From: Treponema sp.
GTDB taxonomy: Bacteria > Spirochaetota > Spirochaetia > Treponematales > Treponemataceae
Length of the DNA stretch: 38,537 bases
Direction: 5' to 3'
NCBI GenBank assembly: GCA_024402695.1
Contig: JAKSTG010000026.1
Location: 1-38,537 of the forward strand
Shown here: piece by piece, positions 8,401 to 16,402 of the stretch
Numbering within the stretch: position 1 is the first letter of the stretch
How the letters are laid out: each line of letters begins with the position of its first letter
Program-made: the position numbers and the translations under genes
Notes under the pieces: generated by a model
What the model was told of the DNA's origin: nothing
What the model saw: only the letters and a program-made list of their open reading frames with translations
Database searches by the model: none

Positions 8401-9997
8401 TTTTTCAGCAGTAAAATTATTAATTTCTCTTTTGTTGTTCTGCTTTCTTCCGAATCTTTTTTCGGAAGAAGTAAAGTGGGTTCTTGCCTGCGATAACTTT
8501 TCTTCCGAAGCTACTTTTGGTTTTAATGACAAAGAAAGTTCTGTGGGGAAGGCTTTAGGAGAACTGATTCCTCAGCAGATTCTGGATAATCTTATTTCGG
8601 GGAAAGCCAGAGTGATTTCACCGGAAGAAGAATTCGCACGGATTTCATGGAAAATGAAGTCTGATAGAATTTCTCTTTTCCTTCAGCTTGAAAGTGCAGT
8701 AAAAACCCGTGATTCTCTTGTGCTTCAGGACCTGTCTGATTCTGCGCTTAAAAGCAAGATAAAAACCGAAGATAAAAAGATCCAGGACCTGCGTGATAGA
8801 ATCAGCAAGAATCTTCAGGAATTGGAAGAAGCCGAAAAGAAATCACTTGAAAAAGGAAATTCGGTTTCTGAAAAAAAAGAAAGCGGTGAACTTGCAAAAT
8901 ATCTGAATCTTTTCAAAGGTCTTGTATCTACAGAAGATCAGAGTCTTTCGGAAGAGACTGTTTCTTTTTACGGTTCCGGTGATTCTCACTTTTACAAGAG
9001 TTCCTCTTCTGTTGAAGGAAAAGAAAAATATACTGACAGAGATTTTGTGAAGAGCATTCAGTCAGCCGGTATCAAAGGTCTTTTGACCGGGGATATCCGG
9101 ATCATGGATGATTTTATGCGGGTCACAGCTGATCTTTACGTTTATCCTTTAGGAAAATCAGTTTTCACCGTGACCGAAGTTGGAAGCGTTTCCGATGCCG
9201 ATTTTATTTCCAGAAACATTGCAAATGCTCTTTCTCCTGTAATTGCTTCTTCTCTGCCTGTTACAGTTTCTTTTGAAATTACACCGAAGGAAGCTGCTGA
9301 CAATATCACTTTTGTAATTGATGATGTGGTGCATAAAGATTTTTCCAATTCCTTTATTCTGGATTCCGGTGTTCATTCAATCCGTTTTGATGCACCGGGA
9401 TTCCGTACTGCATCAACAAGTTATTTCTTCAGCGGAAATGAAACCTATCAGGTTTCCGTTGATATGAAAAATATTACTTCTACGAAATTAAATATTAAGG
9501 TGCCGGGGAATATAACCGGTTCCTTCAGTGTAAACGGAGAGCCGGCCGGTGAAATTACAGTCGAAGAAAATGTTTCTTCGATTGTTATCAATGGTGAAAA
9601 AATTCTTGGAAGTTTTGTAAGTGAAGATGGAAGCCAGGGCTTCTTCTTTATTCCGGAAAAACTCATTAGAGAAGATGAAACTGTAACAATTAAACCAAAG
9701 CTTTTTGATAAAGCAGATTACATAGATAACCGCAGAAAAATGATGTACACATCTTACAGCGTTTTTCTCTGCTCGCTTCTTGGAACTGTGTTCACTTACG
9801 GAAATTATAATCTTACGCAGAACGCCTTTGTTGCTTCTGGCGGAAAGAACGCGAAAGTTGGACAAGAAGCCAATATTTGGGGAATATCATCTCTTGCTAT
9901 GGCTGGTGTAAGCATTGGTTGTGGTGGATGGTTTATATTTGAGCTTACGAGATATCTTAAGGCAGCTGATTCAGTTTTGCCTGTAAACGGAAAATAA
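8381..9997 (+). CDS. Secreted or membrane-anchored protein, PEGA-like domain, unknown function
   Basis: About 538 aa. I place the start in the ATGATGATG run at 8381-8389, because GAAGGA (8365-8370) precedes it and the product then begins with a signal peptide (hydrophobic LLISLLLFCFLPNLFSEE). The start overlaps the end of prfB. After the signal come a charged coiled-coil stretch (about 110-165), a beta-rich domain, and a segment like PEGA carbohydrate-surface domains (about 300-420: VTFEI..., repeated VNGEPAGEITV). Two hydrophobic segments lie near the C-terminus (SYSVFLCSLLGTVFTYG and ISSLAMAGVSIGCGGWFIF). It is probably an envelope protein facing the periplasm. No enzyme motif is seen. Confidence 0.75.
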   Translation: MMMRTCNFSAVKLLISLLLFCFLPNLFSEEVKWVLACDNFSSEATFGFNDKESSVGKALGELIPQQILDNLISGKARVISPEEEFARISWKMKSDRISLFLQLESAVKTRDSLVLQDLSDSALKSKIKTEDKKIQDLRDRISKNLQELEEAEKKSLEKGNSVSEKKESGELAKYLNLFKGLVSTEDQSLSEETVSFYGSGDSHFYKSSSSVEGKEKYTDRDFVKSIQSAGIKGLLTGDIRIMDDFMRVTADLYVYPLGKSVFTVTEVGSVSDADFISRNIANALSPVIASSLPVTVSFEITPKEAADNITFVIDDVVHKDFSNSFILDSGVHSIRFDAPGFRTASTSYFFSGNETYQVSVDMKNITSTKLNIKVPGNITGSFSVNGEPAGEITVEENVSSIVINGEKILGSFVSEDGSQGFFFIPEKLIREDETVTIKPKLFDKADYIDNRRKMMYTSYSVFLCSLLGTVFTYGNYNLTQNAFVASGGKNAKVGQEANIWGISSLAMAGVSIGCGGWFIFELTRYLKAADSVLPVNGK

Positions 9998-10008
9998 AGA
10001 GGATAAAT

Positions 10009-10872
10009 ATGGGACTTGGTGCAAAATTAAAATCACTTTTCGGTTCAAAGGCTGTAGATGAGGATTTTTTCGAAGACCTTACCGATGTTCTTGTTGAAAG
10101 TGATATTGGTGCAAAGACATCTTATGAAATAACAGATGAACTTGAGAAAATCTGCAAAAAAGAAAAAATTGTTTCTCAATCTGATATTACGGAAAGACTC
10201 AAGAAAATCCTTCTTGAAAATGTAAAAGAAACAAAACTCGAAGTTGTTCCCGGAAAAGTAAACGTATGGATGGTACTTGGGGTTAACGGAGCCGGAAAAA
10301 CAACAAGTGTTGCTAAGATGGCAAAACTTTATAAAGAACAGGGGATTGAAAATCTTGTTCTGGCTTCCTGTGACACTTTCCGTGCCGCCGCAATTGAACA
10401 GCTTAATTTCCATGGAGAGAAAGTTGGTGTTCGTGTTGTAAGCCATCAGCATGGAAGTGATCCTTCTGCTGTAGTTTTTGATGCAGCCGATGCAGTCCGT
10501 TCAAAAGGTCCGGGACTGGTAATTGCCGATACAGCCGGTCGTCTCCACAACAAGGAAAACCTTGTGAAGGAACTTCAGAAAATTGACCGTATCTGTCAGA
10601 GCAAGGCAGATGAGGGCTGTTATAAAAAAATCATTGTTCTTGACTGTACTACAGGACAGAACGCACTGCGCCAGGCTGAAGTTTTCAATGAAGCTGTAAA
10701 TGTGGATGCAATCATCCTTACAAAATATGACTCGACTGCAAAGGGTGGTGTAGCCGTTTCCATCGGAAGAGAACTTGGACTTCCTGTAGCTCTGGTTTGT
10801 ACCGGAGAACATTATGAAGATATTGCTCCTTTCGATGCCCAGAAATATGTTAGCGAACTGGTTTTGAATTAA
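10009..10872 (+). CDS. ftsY: Signal recognition particle receptor FtsY
   Basis: A 287-aa SRP-type GTPase that docks ribosome-SRP complexes at the inner membrane. N-domain helices lie at 1-80; the G domain has P-loop GVNGAGKTT (91-99), the DTFRAAAIEQL motif (122-132), DTAGR (174-178), TKYD (238-241) and the closing DSTAKGG. The protein begins directly at the NG domain and lacks the long acidic A domain of the E. coli protein, as in many bacteria. The Shine-Dalgarno AGAGGA precedes the ATG. Its stop overlaps the next start (TAATG). Confidence 0.96.
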   Translation: MGLGAKLKSLFGSKAVDEDFFEDLTDVLVESDIGAKTSYEITDELEKICKKEKIVSQSDITERLKKILLENVKETKLEVVPGKVNVWMVLGVNGAGKTTSVAKMAKLYKEQGIENLVLASCDTFRAAAIEQLNFHGEKVGVRVVSHQHGSDPSAVVFDAADAVRSKGPGLVIADTAGRLHNKENLVKELQKIDRICQSKADEGCYKKIIVLDCTTGQNALRQAEVFNEAVNVDAIILTKYDSTAKGGVAVSIGRELGLPVALVCTGEHYEDIAPFDAQKYVSELVLN

Positions 10873-11654
10873 TGAAAAGATTATTCGGAATACTGATTCT
10901 TTTTACTTTGGTCTCTTTCTCTGCCTTCTCTGAAGAATATTCTGATTCTTCAAATAAGCTCAGACTTATGACTTTTGAAGATGAAGTTTTTATTCCCGAA
11001 GAAAGAAATACTCAGACTGTAATCATCAACAAAGCGGATTCAAAGGCAGTTCGTGAATATTACGATGAGTATCAGCGGCTTGTGAAAAAAGAGACCTGGT
11101 TAATTTCCGACGCAAAAAAATCAAAGCCGGTTACTATTGAACTTTTCAGTTATGGAAAAACTTCAGGACGAATTCTTTCAAAAAAAATTATAAGTGAAGA
11201 ATCAGAAGAATCTGTAACCTACGGAGAAAACGGACTTCCGTCTTCCTCGGAATTTGTAAAGTTTTCTGAAACTGCAAAAGAAAATCAGGCTCCGGAAAAA
11301 GTTCCATATCTTGTTTATTCCAAAGCCTGGAAATATGACAATAAGGACAGACTGATTTATGAAAATCAGGTTTCATATAAATACGCTGACGAAAACTATT
11401 CCAAATATTCTGAACGTAAACTGAAGGAAAAGAAACTAAAATATCATGAGAACGAAGAGATTCCTCCTGATTCTGAGCTTTATGAAAACGGGAAACTTAC
11501 AAGCAGCGTAACCTACGAATCAAAAGGGACTTATATTAATAGTCTGGTCTTTGATTCCGGCTATACAGTTAAATCTTATTTTGTTAATGACAGGAGAGTG
11601 AAAGACGAATATTTCCAGAACGGAAATCTTTTGCGTTCCAAAGAATATGAGTGA
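10872..11654 (+). CDS. Secreted protein of unknown function
   Basis: 260 aa with a clear N-terminal signal peptide (MKRLFGILILFTLVSFSAFS, cleavage near 20-21), so it is probably periplasmic. The remainder is hydrophilic, rich in Lys, Glu, Ser and Tyr, with short Tyr/Asn/Gly-containing strands towards the C-terminus (YENGKLTSSVTYES; YFQNGNLLRSKEYE) loosely like MORN or YwqK-type repeats. Its start overlaps the ftsY stop (TAATG) and its 3' end overlaps the first lol permease by 8 nt, so it is made together with both. A role in lipoprotein or outer-envelope handling is inferred from position only. Confidence 0.75.
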   Translation: MKRLFGILILFTLVSFSAFSEEYSDSSNKLRLMTFEDEVFIPEERNTQTVIINKADSKAVREYYDEYQRLVKKETWLISDAKKSKPVTIELFSYGKTSGRILSKKIISEESEESVTYGENGLPSSSEFVKFSETAKENQAPEKVPYLVYSKAWKYDNKDRLIYENQVSYKYADENYSKYSERKLKEKKLKYHENEEIPPDSELYENGKLTSSVTYESKGTYINSLVFDSGYTVKSYFVNDRRVKDEYFQNGNLLRSKEYE

Positions 11655-12945
11655 TAAATTAAACAGATACAAATGGATATTCTCTGTCTCCTCACGTTTT
11701 TCCAGAGTAGACCGTAAAGGTCGAAGCCGGGTTACTTCGGCACTGGCAGCTCTTGGAATTTGCTTTGGGGTAATGACGCTTATTGTGGTAATGAGCGTAA
11801 TGAACGGATTTCAGAGAAAGTTTATCGATGCCATTATGGAAGTTTCTTCATACCACATTCGCATTTCTGATTTTGATGAAGAGACAGAAAAAAAAATACG
11901 TGCTTACTGCGAAGAGAATAAAAAAATTAAAAGCGTCTCTGGTTTTTATGAAGCCCAGAGCCTTGTGACTACAACAAAAGTTAAACAGAGTGTAGCCCTT
12001 ATACGCGCCATAGACAGTGATGTTTATGAACAGGATCCTGGATTCAGAAAACAGGTTGAAATGATTGCCGGTGAATTTGATTTGTCGGAACCGGATACCA
12101 TTATTATTGGTTCGGGTATGGCACGGGATGTAAGTGCCAGACTCAATTCAGAAATCAATCTCTTTGCCTTAAGCGGAGGCAATGACGTTCAGCTTTTAAG
12201 TTCTGACCGCCTTTTCAAAGTAAAAGGAGTTTTCAAGACCGGTTATGCTGACATAAACTCAAGCTTTGTTTTCATCAATTCTGATGCGGGAAAAAAATAT
12301 TTCGGGAAAGAAGCTTCAAAAGTTCTTGGAGTTAAACTGAACAATCCCAATGATGATCAGCTGATTATCAACAGAATGAAAAAAGAATTTCCTGATGTAA
12401 AAATTCTTTCCTGGCGTGAATACAACAAGACTTTCTTCGGTGCCCTTCGTATCGAAAAGAATATGCTTCTTCTTCTTGTGGCTATGATCTTTATTGTAGT
12501 CGGAATCAATATTTACAACGGTATGCGCCGTCTTGTTTTTGAAAGAAGAAGCGAGATCTCCATCCTTTCTGCCATTGGTGGAAAAAGTTCTGAGATCAAA
12601 TCTATATTCATTCTCCAGGGCTTTCTTACAGGCATAAAAGGTGCCGTGCCTGGAATGATTCTTGGGCTTTTCCTCAGCGTTAATTCTAAGACAGTTTTTG
12701 ATATTGCTTCCCGTTTCATGTACGGGGTTTCTTATGTATTGACTGCAATTACAAATCCAGAAAATCTGGTTTATGTAACAGAGAATCCTATGTATGCCGT
12801 TTACGGAAATATTCCATCAAGAATTTTCTTCGGCGAAACTTTATGGATTACTTTGTTTGGTGTGGCAGCTCCGCTCATTGCTTCCTGGGCTGCCAGCCGT
12901 AATGTACTTAAAATGACTGTTGCGGAGGTTCTTCACAATGAGTGA
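11647..12945 (+). CDS. lolC: LolC/LolE-type ABC transporter permease
   Basis: A 432-aa MacB/FtsX-type permease: one N-terminal membrane helix (about 29-52, LAALGICFGVMTLIVVMSVMNGF), a large periplasmic domain (about 53-275), then three C-terminal helices (about 276-300, 318-350 and 396-425). The NGFQRKF sequence after helix 1 is typical of Lol permeases. With the ATPase and second permease downstream it should form a LolCDE-like complex that extracts lipoproteins from the inner membrane. It overlaps the upstream gene by 8 nt and the lolD start by 8 nt. Naming it LolC rather than LolE is arbitrary. Confidence 0.88.
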   Translation: MSDKLNRYKWIFSVSSRFSRVDRKGRSRVTSALAALGICFGVMTLIVVMSVMNGFQRKFIDAIMEVSSYHIRISDFDEETEKKIRAYCEENKKIKSVSGFYEAQSLVTTTKVKQSVALIRAIDSDVYEQDPGFRKQVEMIAGEFDLSEPDTIIIGSGMARDVSARLNSEINLFALSGGNDVQLLSSDRLFKVKGVFKTGYADINSSFVFINSDAGKKYFGKEASKVLGVKLNNPNDDQLIINRMKKEFPDVKILSWREYNKTFFGALRIEKNMLLLLVAMIFIVVGINIYNGMRRLVFERRSEISILSAIGGKSSEIKSIFILQGFLTGIKGAVPGMILGLFLSVNSKTVFDIASRFMYGVSYVLTAITNPENLVYVTENPMYAVYGNIPSRIFFGETLWITLFGVAAPLIASWAASRNVLKMTVAEVLHNE

Positions 12946-13615
12946 GATAATTAAAATTTCTGGTGTTGAAAAAACTTATGTTTCAGACGGCGAAAAACTT
13001 ACTGTTCTCAGGAATCTGGATCTTTCAATAGAAGAGGGGACAAAGAACGTTATTGTGGGAGAATCCGGAAGTGGGAAATCTACTCTTCTTAATATCATTG
13101 GTGGAATCGATTCTGTAACAACTGGGACTGTCATGGCCGGAAAATGGAATGTAACCTCTCTTTCTGAAAGTGAAGTAAGTGAGTATCGTTCCAAGTTCCT
13201 TGGTCTGATTTTCCAGTTTCACTATCTTCTTAAAGATTTCAATGCTCTTGAAAATGTTTACCTTCCTCTTTATATGACTGGAGTTTCAAAAAAAGAAGCC
13301 ATTGAAAAAGCAGAAGCACTCCTTAATGACGTAGGAGTTTATGAACGCAGAAATCATCTTCCGAGTCAGCTTTCAGGTGGTGAACGCCAAAGAGTTGCTG
13401 TAGCAAGAAGTCTTATAAATAATCCAAGTCTTATCCTTGCCGATGAACCTACAGGAAATCTTGATCCTGCAAATGCTGCATCAATTGGTGACCTGCTTTT
13501 TAAAATGGTTGAACAGTATAAGAAGACTCTTATTCTCGTAACCCATGATATGAATCTTGCGCAGAAAGGTGACAATATCTTTACAATCAAAAATGGAAGG
13601 CTGGAAAGAAAGTAA
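12938..13615 (+). CDS. lolD: LolD-type ABC transporter ATP-binding protein
   Basis: 225 aa from the ATG at 12938. The upstream in-frame ATG at 12920 is rejected because GGAGG (12924-12928) precedes 12938 and the product then starts MSEIIKISGVEKTY. It has Walker A GESGSGKS (41-48), Q-loop LIFQFHYLL, signature LSGGERQ (145-151), Walker B LILADEPTGNLD (about 165-176) and switch His in LVTHD. This belongs to the MacB/LolD ATPase subfamily, at its usual length. Its start overlaps the upstream permease and its stop abuts the ATG of the next gene. Confidence 0.93.
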   Translation: MSEIIKISGVEKTYVSDGEKLTVLRNLDLSIEEGTKNVIVGESGSGKSTLLNIIGGIDSVTTGTVMAGKWNVTSLSESEVSEYRSKFLGLIFQFHYLLKDFNALENVYLPLYMTGVSKKEAIEKAEALLNDVGVYERRNHLPSQLSGGERQRVAVARSLINNPSLILADEPTGNLDPANAASIGDLLFKMVEQYKKTLILVTHDMNLAQKGDNIFTIKNGRLERK

Positions 13616-14947
13616 ATGAAACTCAAAGCGTCACTGATGTTTGCAAAGTCCCTGATTTTTCCAAAGGCAGAAAAAAGATCTTCTGCAAGAAGAAGCATGC
13701 TTGGGGCACTTCTCTGTATCGGTCTTTCCATTGTGCCTCTTGTTGTGGTTCTTACTGTAACTAACGGAATGATTGAGGGCATGACTGAACGTCTTATAGG
13801 ACTTTCTTCAAGTCACCTTGAGGCCCTTGTTTCAAGAAACTCAAAATATGTAATGCGGGAATCTACTTTCGCAGATCTTGCAAAGCAGATTGCAGAAGTT
13901 CCGGGAGTTACAAAAGTATATCATCAGGTTTCTCTTACTGCTCTTGCCGGTGGAAAAAAAGAAAGAACCGGTGCTCAGGTCCGTGCTTTGCCGGCTGATA
14001 TTTTTGTTACCAATGAATCCTTTGCTTCACTTTTTAATGTTCTTGACGGAAACGTCGCTGATTTTGTTGCTGGCGAGAAAAATGCCATTGTAGGACAGAA
14101 ACTTGCAGAAACTTTGAATCTGAAGGCAGGGGATACTTTCCGTCTTATCACTACAAAAACCGGAACAAAAAATACTATTACTCCTAAACTGACTTCCTTC
14201 AAGGTTTCAGCAATTGTAAGTTCGGGTTACCAGGAACTTGACGCCCTTTGGGTTTTTGTTCCTGTTGATACGGCCTATGAATCTATTCCTTTGAATACTG
14301 CAGAGTTTTCATTGATGATTGAAACTACAGATGCGTTCTCTTCGGAATTGAATCGAATCAGAAATGATGTAGAGCAGGTTGTAGGCCGTCACGCTAATGT
14401 ATATACCTGGAGCGAAATGAATGAAGCTGAATTTGAAAACTTTTCTTCTACCAGAGTTATGCTTGTTTTCATCATGATTCTTATTGTTCTTGTTGCTTCA
14501 GTTAATATCTCTTCTGCCATTGTTATGCTTGTAATGGAACGCAGAAAAGAAATTGCTATTCTTAAAAGTACCGGTGCTTCTAATTCCGGCATTACACTTT
14601 CTTTCCTTTTGACAGGTCTTGCCTGTGGAGCCGGAGGAATCCTTACAGGTCTTCCTGTGGGGCTTCTGTTTGCCGTTAATGCCAACAGTCTTGTTTCTGC
14701 AGCAGAAAGAACTGTGAACTGGTTTGGACGAATGCTTAATCTTTTGAAAGGGGTTCCGCTTTCCGAGATTCGTGATATTAAGCTTATGGATCCTGCCTAT
14801 TATCTTTCAGAGATTCCGGTAGATATTCCTTTAGGACAGATTTTTGTAATTGTTCTTGCAACTCTCGTTCTTTCGCTTGTTGTAAGTTTCATTCCTTCAT
14901 ATAAGGCAGGAAAGGAAAAACCTATGGTTCTTCTTCAGAAGAATTAG
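13616..14947 (+). CDS. lolE: LolC/LolE-type ABC transporter permease, second copy
   Basis: 443 aa with the same layout as the gene at 11647: N-terminal helix (about 25-48, LGALLCIGLSIVPLVVVLTVTNGM), periplasmic domain to about 275, then three helices (VMLVFIMILIVLVASVNISSA; LLTGLACGAGGILTGLPVGLLF; IFVIVLATLVLSLVVSFIP). The motif VMERRKEIAILKSTGAS after the second helix is the coupling region seen in LolC/E. It starts immediately after the lolD stop with no gap. Two different permeases flanking one ATPase is the LolC-D-E arrangement. Confidence 0.88.
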   Translation: MKLKASLMFAKSLIFPKAEKRSSARRSMLGALLCIGLSIVPLVVVLTVTNGMIEGMTERLIGLSSSHLEALVSRNSKYVMRESTFADLAKQIAEVPGVTKVYHQVSLTALAGGKKERTGAQVRALPADIFVTNESFASLFNVLDGNVADFVAGEKNAIVGQKLAETLNLKAGDTFRLITTKTGTKNTITPKLTSFKVSAIVSSGYQELDALWVFVPVDTAYESIPLNTAEFSLMIETTDAFSSELNRIRNDVEQVVGRHANVYTWSEMNEAEFENFSSTRVMLVFIMILIVLVASVNISSAIVMLVMERRKEIAILKSTGASNSGITLSFLLTGLACGAGGILTGLPVGLLFAVNANSLVSAAERTVNWFGRMLNLLKGVPLSEIRDIKLMDPAYYLSEIPVDIPLGQIFVIVLATLVLSLVVSFIPSYKAGKEKPMVLLQKN

Positions 14948-14972
14948 GCAGAATAATTAAGGAGCTTGTTGA

Positions 14973-15788
14973 ATGAAAAAGATTTTGATTTTTGCAATTC
15001 TGGCATGTCTTGCTGCCAGTTGTTTCTCTTATGATAAAACTGATATTTTCGGAAAAGGAGATGTGTTTCAGCTTGATCCTTTGAATGATTCCCTTATTCT
15101 TGGAACAGGTTTTGGAATTTACGGAACTGATCTGATTCTGGATAAAGGACTGAAAATCGGTCAGCCGGAATACAAAGGAGAAAAGTTTCTTCTTTCTGAT
15201 TTGAACGGACTGGACCGCAAAGCCGCACAGAAATTTAGCCACACAATCGATAAAGTAAGTGATGTTGCTCTTATTTCATCTTTTGCTCTTCCAGCTGTTC
15301 TTTTGACTACCGAAATGGATGAATGGGATACAATTACGGTAATGTATGCAGAAACCATGCTCCTTGCACAGGGTATTAAAGAGGCTATAAAAATCGGTGT
15401 TTATCGTCCTCGTCCTTATATGTATTTTGATGGAATCCCAGAAAAGGATGTTTATGATGACCGTGACTGGGCCAATTCCTTTGTTTCGGGCCATACAACA
15501 ATGAGCTTCACCGCCGCTACTTTCACTACATATACATTCAGCAAATATTTCCCGGACAGTCCCTGGAAATATGTTGTGGGAGCCGGAAGTTATACTCTGG
15601 CTGCCTGTATTGCAGGTTCCCGTATTGCCGCAGGATGCCATTTTCCGACTGACGTAATTGCAGGGGCAGTTCTTGGTACTGGAATTGGTTTCCTTGTTCC
15701 TTGGCTGCATACACTTAAGGTTGGAAAAGACGATAATACTTCCTTTGCCATAATTCCAAATGGTGTCATGGTTAGTGTTAAATTGTAA
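14973..15788 (+). CDS. PAP2-superfamily phosphatase, exported
   Basis: 271 aa with an N-terminal signal sequence (MKKILIFAILACLAASCFS); Cys17 makes a loose lipobox possible. The three PAP2 catalytic motifs are complete: RPRPYMYF preceded by an upstream lysine (about 135-152), SGHTTMSF (about 171-178), and SRIAAGCHFPTDVIAG (about 211-226). Members remove phosphate from lipid phosphates such as undecaprenyl-PP, phosphatidate or lipid-linked sugars. The exact substrate is not visible. AAGGAG precedes the ATG by 9 nt. It lies 25 nt after the Lol permease and is closed by a strong terminator, so it probably ends the ftsY-lol transcript. Confidence 0.88.
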   Translation: MKKILIFAILACLAASCFSYDKTDIFGKGDVFQLDPLNDSLILGTGFGIYGTDLILDKGLKIGQPEYKGEKFLLSDLNGLDRKAAQKFSHTIDKVSDVALISSFALPAVLLTTEMDEWDTITVMYAETMLLAQGIKEAIKIGVYRPRPYMYFDGIPEKDVYDDRDWANSFVSGHTTMSFTAATFTTYTFSKYFPDSPWKYVVGAGSYTLAACIAGSRIAAGCHFPTDVIAGAVLGTGIGFLVPWLHTLKVGKDDNTSFAIIPNGVMVSVKL

Positions 15789-15806
15789 AAAAAATATAGT
15801 TAAAAT

Positions 15807-15838
15807 AAAAAACCGGAAGTTTGAACTTCCGGTTTTTT
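15807..15838. terminator. Bidirectional Rho-independent terminator
   Basis: A near-perfect palindrome (stem CCGGAAGTT/AACTTCCGG at 813-821/824-832 of the 15-kb block) flanked by an A run on the left and a T run on the right. It therefore works on both strands, ending the PAP2 gene transcript (+) and the tRNA-Arg transcript (-). Confidence 0.9.
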
Positions 15839-15840
15839 AT

Positions 15841-15915
15841 TGACGCTTGCCTGACTCGAACAGGCGACCCTGTGCTTAGAAGGCACATGCTCTAATCCAG
15901 CTGAGCTAAAGCGCC
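15841..15915 (-). tRNA. tRNA-Arg(UCU)
   Basis: 75 nt on the minus strand. Acceptor GGCGCTT pairs with AAGCGTC (one G-U), the D arm is TAGCTCAGCTGGATTAGAGC, the anticodon stem TGTGC/GCACA encloses CTTCTAA with anticodon TCT (reads AGA, arginine), and the T loop is TTCGAGT. CCA is not encoded. Confidence 0.95.
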
Positions 15916-15928
15916 AAGTGATATTTAT

Positions 15929-15955
15929 ATTATACTAAATACCTTTTTGTTTCAA
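15929..15955 (-). promoter_or_regulatory. Promoter of tRNA-Arg(UCU)
   Basis: On the minus strand TTGAAA (15950-15955) and perfect TATAAT (15929-15934) are separated by 15 bp, a little short. The predicted start is about 6-7 nt before the mature tRNA 5' end. It lies 7 nt after the sufU stop, so the tRNA can be made alone or by read-through from suf. Confidence 0.55.
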
Positions 15956-15961
15956 GATGGG

Positions 15962-16393
15962 TTACTTTACCCCCAGCATTTCTTTGAGGGTTCTCCAGCC
16001 AAGCATTGCGCATTTTACGCGGGCCGGCATGTGAGAAATGTCCTGAAGAGCGGCAGCTTCATCCAGGTTTTCCAGTTCCTCGTCTGTTACAGTTCCTTTG
16101 ATCATACGGTCAAAGATTTCTGCCAGTTTTAATGCTTCTTCCTTTGATTTTCCGATAATCAGTTCAGCCATCATATCTACAGAAGCCTGACTGATTGCAC
16201 AGCCGCTTCCAGTAAAGCTGGCATCAGCAACTTTTTCTCCTGATTCATCAAACTTGATGTTCAGGGTGATTTCATCTCCGCAGGATGGATTTACACCGTT
16301 ACAGGTGAGGGAAGGTGAAGTCATTTCGGATTTATGAACCGGATTGATGTTGTGTTCGTTAAGGATTTCTCTGTAAAGTTCTTTTGTATCCAT
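15962..16393 (-). CDS. sufU: SufU-type Fe-S assembly protein
   Basis: 143 aa, the usual SufU length. The three zinc/sulfur-acceptor cysteines are Cys38 (NPSCGD, with Asp40), Cys65 (GSGCAISQAS) and Cys128 (RVKCAMLGW). In characterised SufU proteins these, with the Asp, bind zinc and accept persulfide sulfur from SufS. AGGAG (16397-16401) precedes the ATG. It follows sufS by 9 nt, forming a two-gene sufSU unit; sufCBD lies about 6 kb upstream on the same strand. Confidence 0.94.
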   Translation of the reverse strand: MDTKELYREILNEHNINPVHKSEMTSPSLTCNGVNPSCGDEITLNIKFDESGEKVADASFTGSGCAISQASVDMMAELIIGKSKEEALKLAEIFDRMIKGTVTDEELENLDEAAALQDISHMPARVKCAMLGWRTLKEMLGVK

Positions 16394-16402
16394 TTATGAC
16401 TC

